This document shows, piece after piece, positions 48,079-56,726 of a DNA stretch of 56,929 nucleotides. The position numbers and the translations under genes were made by a program. This stretch comes from Dolosicoccus paucivorans (GTDB taxonomy: Bacteria > Bacillota > Bacilli > Lactobacillales > Aerococcaceae), in contig NZ_FNEL01000005.1 in the NCBI RefSeq assembly GCF_900100125.1, positions 1 to 56,929 of the forward strand, given 5' to 3'. The notes below the pieces were generated by a model. That model did no database searches. It was not told the origin of the DNA and saw nothing but the letters and a program-made list of their open reading frames with translations. Numbering within the stretch: the stretch's first letter is position 1; each line of letters begins with the position of its first letter.

Positions 48079-49387
48079 TGAATTAACGATTAAACCATTT
48101 ATTCAACAAGCTTTAAAAGATATTCACTTTAAAGAATTAACACCTGTACAAGAACAAGTCATCCCTCAAGCTTTAGCAGGCAAGCAGCTTATAGTACAAT
48201 CGCAAACAGGATCAGGGAAATCTCATAGTTTTTTAGTTCCTATATTCGAAAAGATTGATCCAAGTCTTCAAGAAGTTCAAGCGGTTATTACGGCGCCGAG
48301 TCGGGAGTTAGCGACGCAACTGTATGACGTTGCTAGACAAATTGCTGCCTTTAGTCCTGAACCTATTTCAATGGAATTATACATTGGTGGAACTAATAAA
48401 TACCGTCAACTTGAACGACTTAATCAAGGTAGTCAGCCTCAAATTGTTATTGGAACACCGGGGCGAATTTTTGATTTAATGTCTGAACATGCTTTGTGGG
48501 TTCAAACAGCTCGAATACTTGTCATTGATGAAGCTGATATGACGATGGATCTTGGCTTTTTAAATGTGATGGATGAAATTGCTTCAAGAATGCCAGAAAA
48601 CGTTCAAATCATGGTCTTTTCCGCTACTATTCCTCAAGAATTAGAAGTTTTCTTCAACCGTTATATGGTCGGTCCAGAATTTATTGAAATTAGTCCAAAA
48701 CAAATGATCGCTCAACAAATTACAAACTATTTAATTAATACTAAAGGGCGTAGCCGTAAAGAGTTAGTGTATCAATTACTAACGATGGGGCACCCATTTT
48801 TAGCGTTAGTTTTTTGTAATACTCGCGAATATGCTGACGAAGTGGCTAACTACTTGAAGGAACAAGGATTGAAAGTAGCTGTCGTTCACGGAGGATTATC
48901 TTCTAGAGAACGTAACCGAGTGATGCGCCAAATTAGAAACTTAGATTATCAATATGTTGTTGCTAGCGATTTAGCTGCTAGAGGAATTGACATTCCCGGT
49001 ACGTCCATGGTGATCAATACTGAACTTCCTCAAGATTTAGAATATTTTATTCATCGTGTGGGACGTACAGGTCGTCAAGATATTGCTGGAACGGCTTATA
49101 CATTTGTTACTCCAGATGATGACCGGGCGATTGTTGCGTTAGAAAGAAGAGGTGTACCATTTACTTCTGTTGAATTAGTAAATGGAGAAATTAAAGAAGT
49201 TCCTTCAAGACACCGTCGTCAACAACGAGAAGATACATTTAAAGAACAAGAAGATCCTGTTATTCGTGCGATGATTAATAAAAATAGAAAACGCAAAGTA
49301 AAGCCAGGATATAAACGTAAATTGAATCAACAAATTAAACAATATCGACGTCAACAAGCAAGACAAAGATATCGCAATAAAAAATAA
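48068..49387 (+). CDS. cshB: DEAD-box RNA helicase (CshB-like)
   Basis: A 439-residue ATP-dependent RNA helicase. Q motif (FKELTPVQEQVIP), Walker A QSQTGSGKS, DEAD (VIDEADMTMDLGF), SAT (FSATIP), and HRVGRTGR are all present, ending in a Lys/Arg/Gln-rich RNA-binding tail. Length and tail match Bacillus CshB (YqfR), a cold-shock helicase for mRNA and ribosome assembly. The start ATG 48068 follows AAAAGGGGGA and overlaps the nrnA end by 11 bases, so they are co-translated. Confidence 0.92.
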   Translation: MLFNELTIKPFIQQALKDIHFKELTPVQEQVIPQALAGKQLIVQSQTGSGKSHSFLVPIFEKIDPSLQEVQAVITAPSRELATQLYDVARQIAAFSPEPISMELYIGGTNKYRQLERLNQGSQPQIVIGTPGRIFDLMSEHALWVQTARILVIDEADMTMDLGFLNVMDEIASRMPENVQIMVFSATIPQELEVFFNRYMVGPEFIEISPKQMIAQQITNYLINTKGRSRKELVYQLLTMGHPFLALVFCNTREYADEVANYLKEQGLKVAVVHGGLSSRERNRVMRQIRNLDYQYVVASDLAARGIDIPGTSMVINTELPQDLEYFIHRVGRTGRQDIAGTAYTFVTPDDDRAIVALERRGVPFTSVELVNGEIKEVPSRHRRQQREDTFKEQEDPVIRAMINKNRKRKVKPGYKRKLNQQIKQYRRQQARQRYRNKK

Positions 49388-49390
49388 TAC

Positions 49391-49435
49391 AAAAAATCCG
49401 TCAACTTACAAAAAATAGAAGTTGACGGATTTTTG
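49391..49435. terminator. Bidirectional terminator after the helicase
   Basis: AAAAAATCCGTCAACTT and AAGTTGACGGATTTTT pair perfectly; it separates convergent genes. Confidence 0.85.
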
Positions 49436-49437
49436 CT

Positions 49438-50262
49438 TTAAAGATCTTGCTTTTCAATAAATGACATAATTTTCTTTAAAAACTCAGTATGACTTTTTAA
49501 AGCCTGATACATAATATAAAGCGTTGCGATCACGACTGCATGAAAACCATACATAAATGAAGGGAAAATCATTTGAAGAACGCAAACAGCAATGATAGGA
49601 ATAAAAGAAATTGTTGTTACTAACTTCACTCGGTTTTTAAATTGAATAGGTTGAGTGAGGCGTAAGTTAAATATTTGAGCTAACCAAGCAGTAAAGACGA
49701 TAAATAACCAATAAACACCAATAGTTACAATCCATTGGCTAATAAATAAAATAGCGTACATTTGAGGCTGCTGTTTGTAAACAGACTGGAGAAAGTAAGC
49801 TAGTTGTTTATTATCTTTAAAGTAGTCTAATCCACCAGCGATTCGGTAAGGTTGATTCAATAAACTTACAGACACTCCGTTATTCAAAATGAATAAAGAT
49901 ATCGGTTGGCTTGAACTGACGGCGGTTGCTCGTTTAGTAGGAATTTTAATTCCTTCTTGAGTTAAAAAAGCTTCGTCGTCTACTATTAATTGGAAAAAGT
50001 CTGTTTGGTAATATAAAGCCGGCTCTTCTAAATGAAGTTTGCCATTTTCTATTTGGTAAGTAGGGACGTGTTCGGCAGATCCCTCAACGCCAGTAACCAT
50101 TTCTTGAATAAGATTGCTAGAATTAACAGTCATTGTTAGCGCAATAATAGTGATGGCTAAAAGGCGTAGAGGCATTAATTGCTTGAACGATAAGTTTAAA
50201 CTATCAATAAAATAACGAGGGTCATTGAGACCGTGTTTAATAATAAGTAAAAGTCGTTTCAA
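49438..50262 (-). CDS. DUF1189-like membrane protein
   Basis: About 274 residues. One membrane helix near the N-terminus (LLAITIIALTMTV), a Glu/Gln-rich outer domain of about 110 residues, then three or four helices (YAILFISQWIVTIGVYWLFIV; TISFIPIIAVCVLQMIF; FHAVVIATLYIMYQAL). This matches the DUF1189 layout. The start is put at TTG 50262 because AAAGGAT lies directly against an ATG nine bases upstream but is well spaced from the TTG. It is 25 bases behind the YfhO gene on the same strand, so the two likely share a transcript. Function unknown. Confidence 0.72.
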   Translation of the reverse strand: MKRLLLIIKHGLNDPRYFIDSLNLSFKQLMPLRLLAITIIALTMTVNSSNLIQEMVTGVEGSAEHVPTYQIENGKLHLEEPALYYQTDFFQLIVDDEAFLTQEGIKIPTKRATAVSSSQPISLFILNNGVSVSLLNQPYRIAGGLDYFKDNKQLAYFLQSVYKQQPQMYAILFISQWIVTIGVYWLFIVFTAWLAQIFNLRLTQPIQFKNRVKLVTTISFIPIIAVCVLQMIFPSFMYGFHAVVIATLYIMYQALKSHTEFLKKIMSFIEKQDL

Positions 50263-50287
50263 AATGAACATCCTTTAAATTAATTTT

Positions 50288-52924
50288 CTAATGATTGATT
50301 ATACCGTTTTTGCGCTCATAATACAAAATAATCGCAAAAGCGATGGCACCAATTAAAGTACTGATAGCTCCATAGACTAAACTATAAGGGAAATAAGTCA
50401 TCTTCAACGTATATTCGCCTTTAGGTACGGGAACTGCCATTAAAGTGTCGTTTAAGACCGATTCAGCTTGAACAGGCTGATCATTTACTTTGAAGTGCCA
50501 ACTGTGGTCATTAGGAACGGTTAACAATAAGTAGTGATCGTCTCCTTCCATAATACCTTTTCCTTTAATCGATCGGTGATTCCAATGGGTGACATTAAAG
50601 CGAGTAGGTTGTTTTTGAGCAATTAATTGATCATAGCGATCTTGGTCAAATTCATATAAATATACTTTATTTGCTTTCATCTCTTCTTTTAATAGCTCAA
50701 TCGTTAATTTTTGATCGGCCATAATACGACGATAAGATGCATTAGCTACTTGGCGCGTGCGATATGGCATCGTAATACGATACTTGTGCCCATTTAATTT
50801 AGCGGCAATATTTTTACTGTTCCATTGACTTGGAAGAGTAAAGTAATAAGTATTTCCTGTTGTTGTACTAAATGGCACATCGACAAAAGCAGGCTTTTTA
50901 GCGTCAATTTTTTGATAAGTATAGAAATCGCCATCACCATTATTAATAATTTCCGCATTGGTCAATTCCATCTCGCCCATCGGCACTTCTTTGAAAAATT
51001 CAGTAGAGTTATTAGGGAAAATAAGACTTAACAGTAACTCTTGGTTTTGGATTGGTTGATGGTTTTGAAACTCAGCTGTTAAAATTTCTTTAGATACTTC
51101 GCTAGCAAACCCGAGACGCTGTTTATTTTCTCTTACGGTATAACGCGGTTGATTTTCTACGACAGAATAGTGGTACAAGTCCATTTTTTCTGAAGTTGGG
51201 AATAATAAATATTCTTCATCTTTTGTATTAGCAATCGTATCACTTGAAGGAGCAACAAAATATCTCACATCAAAAAAGTCATCGGTAAAAAAGGTTCCAT
51301 TAGTATAATTGATTGATCCATTTGTATCGGGGAATCCTAAATAACCGTATAGCTTAGGAGACACTGCTTCAATCGTTGATCCAAAATGATCAAGTCCAGG
51401 AACGTGAACGAACATCGCTTCATTTTTAGTTCGCTGGAACGTTGTATGGACGCGGTAAAATTCGTCAGACGTTGGTGCATAAGGTTCGACCGCTTGATTT
51501 AAAATAGTGACATAATCTTGAAACTTATGGGTCGGTAAATAATTCATTTCTTGTAAAATAAATGCAGCGTTTGTAAATAGCTCAACACACACTAATAATA
51601 ATAAAATTGATTGTTGAATCATTGGTTTGGATGTATCGATTTGAACTAAGATAATGTATCCAAGGAAAAAGGCTAAAGTTAAAGAAATGTTCATAAACGT
51701 TACATATTCAAATTCAACGTCCCAAACATAATAAAAACAAATGGATGCAAAAACAGCAATGGAAGCAAAAATCCAAGGTAATGGAATGATTTTCGGAAGG
51801 GAACGATATCCCTTAATTGCTAAAATAATTAGCATAAATGACAAAGTAAATGAAAATCTAAATGGATACCAAATAGGGAATTGTCCACCGTGCCATAGTT
51901 TGTCAAAAAACTCAAAGTGAAACGGTAGATAAAACATCACTGCCATAAATCCTGTGACCATTTTTTCTTGCCAATTAATTTTACGGTTGGCATAGTAAAA
52001 CCCTAATAAGGCAAAGATAATAATACCTGCATAAAAGTTAGGTGAACCTTTTGAGATTTCATCCGACGTATAGCTAGCAATAAAAATTTTTGATAAAACA
52101 TCTTTCAGATTATAAACAGTTTCCCAACTTAACGATCCCGTTTTCATATGGGAAGCTTTATTATCTAAAAGAGATGTAAAAGTCGGAATAAGCATAATGC
52201 CGGATAAAAGAGCTGAAACGAGGGAATAACCAACAAACGTTGCATATTGAGTGGCCACTGCTTTCCATTGTTTAAATGAAGAGTATTCAGAAATAACATA
52301 AAAAGCATACATCGCTAAAAATAAAGCGACCATATAGCCAATGTAATAATTAGCGATAAACAGTAAACTTAAAGATAAAACATAGAGCTTACCAGAACGA
52401 TGAGTGATGATACGATCTAATCCTAAAGCAATTAATGGGAGTAAGATCATTCCATCAAGCCACATAATATTTAACATGTAGATCATAATGTAGTTCATAA
52501 ATGCATAGCAGTTCGCAAAAAGTGTGGTGTTTAAAACACTCATGGGGTATTTATGACGAATAAAATAAAACATGGTGCTACTTGCTGCGACGATTTTCAA
52601 ATAAGTCATTATCGTCACCGCGTGGACTAAATTTACATCTTTAAATAAAAGTAACATAAAGTTAAATGGACTCATCAAATAATAAGCCCATAGACCAATC
52701 ATCTCACCGCCGAAACCTTTCTCAAATGAATAAAGAAATTTTTCAGGATGGTGAAGTAAGGTGTCTTTAAATAAACTAAAGAAATCAACATACTGTTGAC
52801 TCAAATCAATGGTAAGCATTGAACTATGACCAAATGGAGTTACTCCCAAGAAAATAGCTAAACTCAATGCGATGATTGACGTAACAAGAGCGTTAAATAA
52901 ATAAGGTTTAAAACGTTGTAGCAT
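50288..52924 (-). CDS. yfhO: YfhO-family membrane protein (putative glycosyltransferase)
   Basis: An 878-residue polytopic protein. The N-terminal half has twelve or so helices and the family opening (GVTPFGHSSMLTIDLSQQYVDFF), with an extracellular loop that has a GFGGEMIGLWAYYLMSPFN segment. A large outer domain follows (about residues 460-840), and one C-terminal helix and a basic tail end it. YfhO relatives glycosylate lipoteichoic or other wall polymers (Listeria GtlB, Bacillus CsbB partner). The sugar and acceptor are unknown here. AAAGGAAG precedes the ATG. The upstream 230-base gap contains two inverted repeats. Confidence 0.88.
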   Translation of the reverse strand: MLQRFKPYLFNALVTSIIALSLAIFLGVTPFGHSSMLTIDLSQQYVDFFSLFKDTLLHHPEKFLYSFEKGFGGEMIGLWAYYLMSPFNFMLLLFKDVNLVHAVTIMTYLKIVAASSTMFYFIRHKYPMSVLNTTLFANCYAFMNYIMIYMLNIMWLDGMILLPLIALGLDRIITHRSGKLYVLSLSLLFIANYYIGYMVALFLAMYAFYVISEYSSFKQWKAVATQYATFVGYSLVSALLSGIMLIPTFTSLLDNKASHMKTGSLSWETVYNLKDVLSKIFIASYTSDEISKGSPNFYAGIIIFALLGFYYANRKINWQEKMVTGFMAVMFYLPFHFEFFDKLWHGGQFPIWYPFRFSFTLSFMLIILAIKGYRSLPKIIPLPWIFASIAVFASICFYYVWDVEFEYVTFMNISLTLAFFLGYIILVQIDTSKPMIQQSILLLLVCVELFTNAAFILQEMNYLPTHKFQDYVTILNQAVEPYAPTSDEFYRVHTTFQRTKNEAMFVHVPGLDHFGSTIEAVSPKLYGYLGFPDTNGSINYTNGTFFTDDFFDVRYFVAPSSDTIANTKDEEYLLFPTSEKMDLYHYSVVENQPRYTVRENKQRLGFASEVSKEILTAEFQNHQPIQNQELLLSLIFPNNSTEFFKEVPMGEMELTNAEIINNGDGDFYTYQKIDAKKPAFVDVPFSTTTGNTYYFTLPSQWNSKNIAAKLNGHKYRITMPYRTRQVANASYRRIMADQKLTIELLKEEMKANKVYLYEFDQDRYDQLIAQKQPTRFNVTHWNHRSIKGKGIMEGDDHYLLLTVPNDHSWHFKVNDQPVQAESVLNDTLMAVPVPKGEYTLKMTYFPYSLVYGAISTLIGAIAFAIILYYERKNGIINH

Positions 52925-52949
52925 TCATATAACTTCCTTTAAATATATT

Positions 52950-52968
52950 TAGATCATAAGGTGATCTA
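52950..52968. repeat. Inverted repeat in the yfhO leader
   Basis: TAGATCA TAAGG TGATCTA has perfect 7-base arms, 26 bases before the yfhO start codon. It could be an operator or a short 5' hairpin in the mRNA. Confidence 0.5.
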
Positions 52969-52982
52969 GAAACCTAGCACGC

Positions 52983-53004
52983 ATTAAAACCGTTGAATTT
53001 TAAT
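52983..53004. repeat. AT-rich inverted repeat between yfhO and the PBP gene
   Basis: ATTAAAA and TTTTAAT arms are separated by eight bases (CCGTTGAA is within the spacer). It lies in the divergent spacer, closer to yfhO. Confidence 0.4.
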
Positions 53005-53108
53005 CACATGTTATTTGTACGATCATTATCATAACAGAATTTTCAAATAACTTCATGCTCAAGATAAAATAAAGTTTTATTAAATCCATACAAAATACAG
53101 ACTAAATT

Positions 53109-53117
53109 TGATATACT
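53109..53117 (+). promoter_or_regulatory. Extended -10 promoter of the PBP gene
   Basis: TGATATACT fits TGn-TATACT, 38 bases before the start codon. No good -35 is seen. Confidence 0.5.
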
Positions 53118-53154
53118 AAAAGATGCGTTTAAGCAATAAAAAGTGAGGGATTAA

Positions 53155-55269
53155 ATGAGAAGAATTCGAACAAATAAAAAAAGTAATCGTTCACATATTC
53201 CATTTCGTTTAAATATTGTCTTTTTTGTAACTTTTCTAGCTTTTATCGCTTTATTTGCTAGATTAGCTCATTTACAACTGTATCAAGGTCAGTATTTTAA
53301 AAACTTAGTGGAACAAACCGTCTCTACACGTTCAACGGGGGCCGTACCTCGAGGAATGATGTATGACAGTAAAGGACGCGTTTTAGTAGGTAACCACCCA
53401 GAATTAGCTATTCTCTATACAAGAGATGGAGACTCGCGCGTAGCGCCAGAAGATATCGCTAATATCGCTCGTGAATTAGCTTCATTAATTGATATACCGA
53501 TTGAAGATTTAACAAACCGAGATCTAAAGGAATATTTTGTTGTCTCCAATACGGATGAAGTCAACCAACGTCTAACAAAAGAGCAGCGCCAACTACCTGG
53601 AAGCGAGCTCTACCAACATCAATTAGATGCGGTAACCGATGAGGATATTCAATATAGTGACGCTGAAAAGAAAATTATTGCGTTATTTCAGCGAATGAAT
53701 AGTGCCTTTGCTTTATCAACTGTTACAGTTAAAAATAAAAACGTAACACCTGAAGAAGTTGCAAGGGTCAGTGAACATCTAGGGCATCTGCCCGGTATTA
53801 GCGTAGGAACCGATTGGCAACGAGTATACCCTAAAAAAGAAATGTTACGTTCAATTTTAGGTCAAGTCTCTACCGAAAAACGAGGCTTACCAAAAGAAGA
53901 TATGACAAAACTTCTTGCCCAAGGATACGCTCGTAATGACAGAGTAGGAATTAGTTATTTAGAAAAACAATATGAAGACTCATTACGAGGTTCAAAATCA
54001 ATTTATAATGTCATTACAGATAATGATGATGATATTATTGATAACCAAATGATTTACGAAGGCAGCAAAGGAGATAACCTAGTTCTAACTATTGATAGTG
54101 AATTCCAAGAAAAGTTAGAAGAAATCGCTGAACGTAATTTAAAAGAAATGAATAATAAAGGACTCAATGACCGAGTGTATATTGTCGCAATGAATCCCCA
54201 AACAGGAGATGTATTGGGCATTGCAGGTAAACGCTATGAATATAACGAAGATACGGATTCTTACAATACCGAAAAAATCATCGACGATGCTTTAGGAGCT
54301 ATTAATACCAGTTATGGAATGGGATCAAGTATTAAGCCGGCCATGGTCGCGATGGGATATTTAGAAAATATTATTACTCCCACAAATAACGTAATTGTGG
54401 ATGAACCGATGAAATTCCAAGCATCTGCTGAAAAGACATCAGCTTTCAACCGAACTGGAAAGGTATCCATTGACGATATTGAAGCGCTAGAAAAATCATC
54501 TAACATTTATATGATTAAACTAGCTATGGCTATTGGAGGACAGACCACTTATGAGCAAGATGGAAAATTGAGTATTAGTGATGAAACTATTCAAATTTTA
54601 CGTCAAAACTTTGCTCAATTCGGTTTAGGAACACAAACAGGTATAGATATACCAAACGAGACTTCTGGATTTAGTCCTGAAAGTGATCAATTGGTTAATG
54701 CACTAGACTTATCTTATGGACAGTTCGACTTATATACGCCCCTTCAACTCGCTCAATTTGTAAGCACTATTGCCAGTGACGGAGTACGCTACTCACCACG
54801 TCTTGTTAAAGAAATTCGCGGAACCGACGTTAATGGAGAATTGGGAGGCGTTAAAGCTTCTTTACATCCTCACATTATGAACGTTATCGGTCTGGAACCA
54901 GAAGCGATGAATCGTATTCAAGAAGGGATGCGTCAAGTAGCCTATGGTGGAGAAGGTACGGCACGTTACTACTTCCAAAACTATCCAATTGAAGTAGGAG
55001 CCAAAACGGGAACTGCCGAAGCGTTTTATGCTGGTCCGATTCAATATGCAGCTAATCAACCAGTAACAAACGCAACCTTTGTAGGATATGCTCCCTTTGA
55101 TAATCCTGAGATCGCTATTAGTGTGGTTGTACCTTATTTAGATGAATCTGCGTGGGGACGCGAGAGTACCTTAATTGCCCATGAGGCAATGAATGCTTAC
55201 TTTGAAATGAAATCTGATACAAAAGCAAGTATTGAAAACTATATGAAAACTTTTACACCAGTACAATAA
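53155..55269 (+). CDS. pbp2b: Class B penicillin-binding protein (PBP2b type)
   Basis: A 704-residue monofunctional transpeptidase that cross-links peptidoglycan. A basic cytoplasmic tail and one membrane helix (about 21-43) are followed by the dimerisation domain (RGMMYDSKGRVL) and the transpeptidase with S391-x-x-K394 (MGSSIKPAM), S448-x-N450 (KSSNIYM) and K617-T-G (GAKTGTAEAF). The active-site context GSSIKP differs from the common GSTFKP. No PASTA domains follow, unlike PBP2x, so PBP2b or RodA-partner function in elongation is likely. It diverges from yfhO. AGTGAGG precedes the ATG. Confidence 0.94.
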   Translation: MRRIRTNKKSNRSHIPFRLNIVFFVTFLAFIALFARLAHLQLYQGQYFKNLVEQTVSTRSTGAVPRGMMYDSKGRVLVGNHPELAILYTRDGDSRVAPEDIANIARELASLIDIPIEDLTNRDLKEYFVVSNTDEVNQRLTKEQRQLPGSELYQHQLDAVTDEDIQYSDAEKKIIALFQRMNSAFALSTVTVKNKNVTPEEVARVSEHLGHLPGISVGTDWQRVYPKKEMLRSILGQVSTEKRGLPKEDMTKLLAQGYARNDRVGISYLEKQYEDSLRGSKSIYNVITDNDDDIIDNQMIYEGSKGDNLVLTIDSEFQEKLEEIAERNLKEMNNKGLNDRVYIVAMNPQTGDVLGIAGKRYEYNEDTDSYNTEKIIDDALGAINTSYGMGSSIKPAMVAMGYLENIITPTNNVIVDEPMKFQASAEKTSAFNRTGKVSIDDIEALEKSSNIYMIKLAMAIGGQTTYEQDGKLSISDETIQILRQNFAQFGLGTQTGIDIPNETSGFSPESDQLVNALDLSYGQFDLYTPLQLAQFVSTIASDGVRYSPRLVKEIRGTDVNGELGGVKASLHPHIMNVIGLEPEAMNRIQEGMRQVAYGGEGTARYYFQNYPIEVGAKTGTAEAFYAGPIQYAANQPVTNATFVGYAPFDNPEIAISVVVPYLDESAWGRESTLIAHEAMNAYFEMKSDTKASIENYMKTFTPVQ

Positions 55270-55272
55270 TAG

Positions 55273-55318
55273 TTATCCATCTACTATGATTCTTTATCAC
55301 GGTAGGTGGATTTTTTTG
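55273..55318 (+). terminator. PBP gene terminator
   Basis: TATCCATCTAC and GTAGGTGGATT pair around a 17-base loop, followed by T7. Confidence 0.72.
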
Positions 55319-55319
55319 T

Positions 55320-55352
55320 ACAAAAAAATCTATCCCACATTTTAGTAGGATA
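55320..55352 (-). terminator. Terminator of the MltG-like gene
   Basis: On the reverse strand TCTATCCTACT...GTGGGATAGA is followed by a T run. It lies 12 bases beyond the stop codon of the reverse gene. Confidence 0.7.
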
Positions 55353-55363
55353 GATTCATTTGC

Positions 55364-56017
55364 TTATTCATAGTAATAATAAGTGTAGTGTGTAAGAACT
55401 TCAGCTACTTCATGGATACTCATTCCAGGATGTAGTTCATAAGTTCCATCTTGGAGGACCGTTTCTAAATCCCAATACTCAAACAGATCTTGCAACTCTT
55501 GAGCCGATGAGATGATCCCAGCTTCTTCTAAACGATAGGCAATATCTGTAGAAGTATCCCCTGGACTAATGGTAAAGTCCACAATCGAGTTCGGATCGAC
55601 ATCTAAAGAAGGATCTTCATGGATTTCGGAAGTCATTGAATCTTCTTCATCAACAGTCGATGAAGACTCGTCCAATGTATTCGTTTCGTCCTCAGTTGAA
55701 GTTGATTCATTTTCTGAAGCGATCATAGCCGTTTCAGTTCGCTGAATGGATTCATTTTGAGCACTTTCTAACTCTGTCATTGATTTAGCGTAATCTTCAT
55801 TTAAAGACATAAGGGATTGGTTTTCTTCTTTTAAAGAAGCTAAATCGCTTTCGTACTGGCTCGTTAATTCATTTGTGTTAGATTGACTATTTAGCACTGA
55901 ATTAACACTCACGCCACGTACAGGGACATTTCCTTGAACGAAGGTTGCATAAAGACCGGTGAGAATAGCTGAACTTAAAAAACCTAAGGCCAATGTACGA
56001 AGTGTGTTTTTATTCAT
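55364..56017 (-). CDS. Membrane-anchored protein with MltG-like LysM domain
   Basis: A 217-residue protein: a short basic tail, one membrane helix (about 6-28), a coiled coil (about 48-95), a very acidic Ser/Glu/Asp linker (about 98-145) and a C-terminal domain (about 147-210) with FTISPGDTSTDIAYRLEEAGIISSAQEL. That last part looks like the LysM-like domain that precedes the catalytic part of the endolytic transglycosylase MltG/YceG, but here the catalytic half (with its essential Glu) is absent. It may bind wall or partner proteins. Function unknown. AAAGGATGGTG precedes the ATG. It shares a strand with the gene behind it, 17 bases apart. Confidence 0.8.
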   Translation of the reverse strand: MNKNTLRTLALGFLSSAILTGLYATFVQGNVPVRGVSVNSVLNSQSNTNELTSQYESDLASLKEENQSLMSLNEDYAKSMTELESAQNESIQRTETAMIASENESTSTEDETNTLDESSSTVDEEDSMTSEIHEDPSLDVDPNSIVDFTISPGDTSTDIAYRLEEAGIISSAQELQDLFEYWDLETVLQDGTYELHPGMSIHEVAEVLTHYTYYYYE

Positions 56018-56034
56018 TAAAACACCATCCTTTC

Positions 56035-56454
56035 TTAACGATTCTCAATGTAATCGTCGACCACATATTGTACAACAGGAACATTTACATTCGCTTCAAA
56101 AGCAATCTCTTGCATTGTATAGCCTTGTGTATAAAGTTCGATAATATGGTCACGTGTAATGTCTGTAATATCATTAAAATCAGTCACTAATTCTCCAACA
56201 GACTCTGTTGATTCTTCTTCATAGACTGGAAAAGAATCAATTGGCTCCATACTTGATGTGTAAGTAGGCGTATCGTATTGGTTTTCTAATTCAGCTAGAC
56301 GAGCTTTAATGGCTTGTAGTTCTTGCGACTGGTTATTAGTGATTTCTCGAAAATGTTCATCGTAATCAATTGATTCCTCTTTAGCGTAAATAGAGAGAAT
56401 AAATAAAATAATCGCAATAACTAAAAGTGCGATAACTAAAATCCAAATATCCAT
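56035..56454 (-). CDS. Single-pass membrane protein with coiled coil and HTH-like tail
   Basis: A 139-residue protein. The ATG at 56454 (MDIWILVIALL) follows AGAGGTG; an upstream extension of the frame lacks a ribosome binding site. One helix (about 4-22) is followed by a coiled coil (about 28-60), a Glu/Ser/Thr linker, and a C-terminal helix-turn-helix-like segment (RDHIIELYTQGYTMQEIAFE, continuing to the end). The layout resembles SwrB/DUF6115 proteins of Bacillus, but I cannot assign orthology. It probably shares a transcript with the MltG-like gene. Function unknown. Confidence 0.75.
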   Translation of the reverse strand: MDIWILVIALLVIAIILFILSIYAKEESIDYDEHFREITNNQSQELQAIKARLAELENQYDTPTYTSSMEPIDSFPVYEEESTESVGELVTDFNDITDITRDHIIELYTQGYTMQEIAFEANVNVPVVQYVVDDYIENR

Positions 56455-56665
56455 ATAGGCACCTCTTTCTTGTATACTTTCTATTTTATCAAAGCTAGCC
56501 AAACTTTCAACTATCGAGTAAGTTACGTTTTCATTAAACTTCTTTAACACTGAGACTTAATGTAAATAATAATCATACTGAATAAAAAGAGAACAAATAG
56601 ACTATTTTTTTACCGAGTTGTGTAAGGGTATCATACATATGTGACACAAAAACATAAAAAAAAGA

Positions 56666-56724
56666 GGAGCTTCTGGTACACTATATCTAGACAAAATAAA
56701 AACCATAGTGTGAAAGGAAGCTCC
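56666..56724 (+). promoter_or_regulatory. Leader hairpin covering the transposase ribosome binding site
   Basis: GGAGCTTC (56666-56673) pairs perfectly with GAAGCTCC (56717-56724), and inside it CACTAT (56679-56684) pairs with ATAGTG (56705-56710). The 3' arm overlaps the ribosome binding site AAAGGAAG that serves the ATG at 56727. Confidence 0.65.
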
Positions 56725-56726
56725 CC

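Noticed and set aside
56633-56648. ACATATGTGACAC as a defined terminal inverted repeat of the IS
   Set aside because: The right end of the element is outside the window, so no repeat can be matched.
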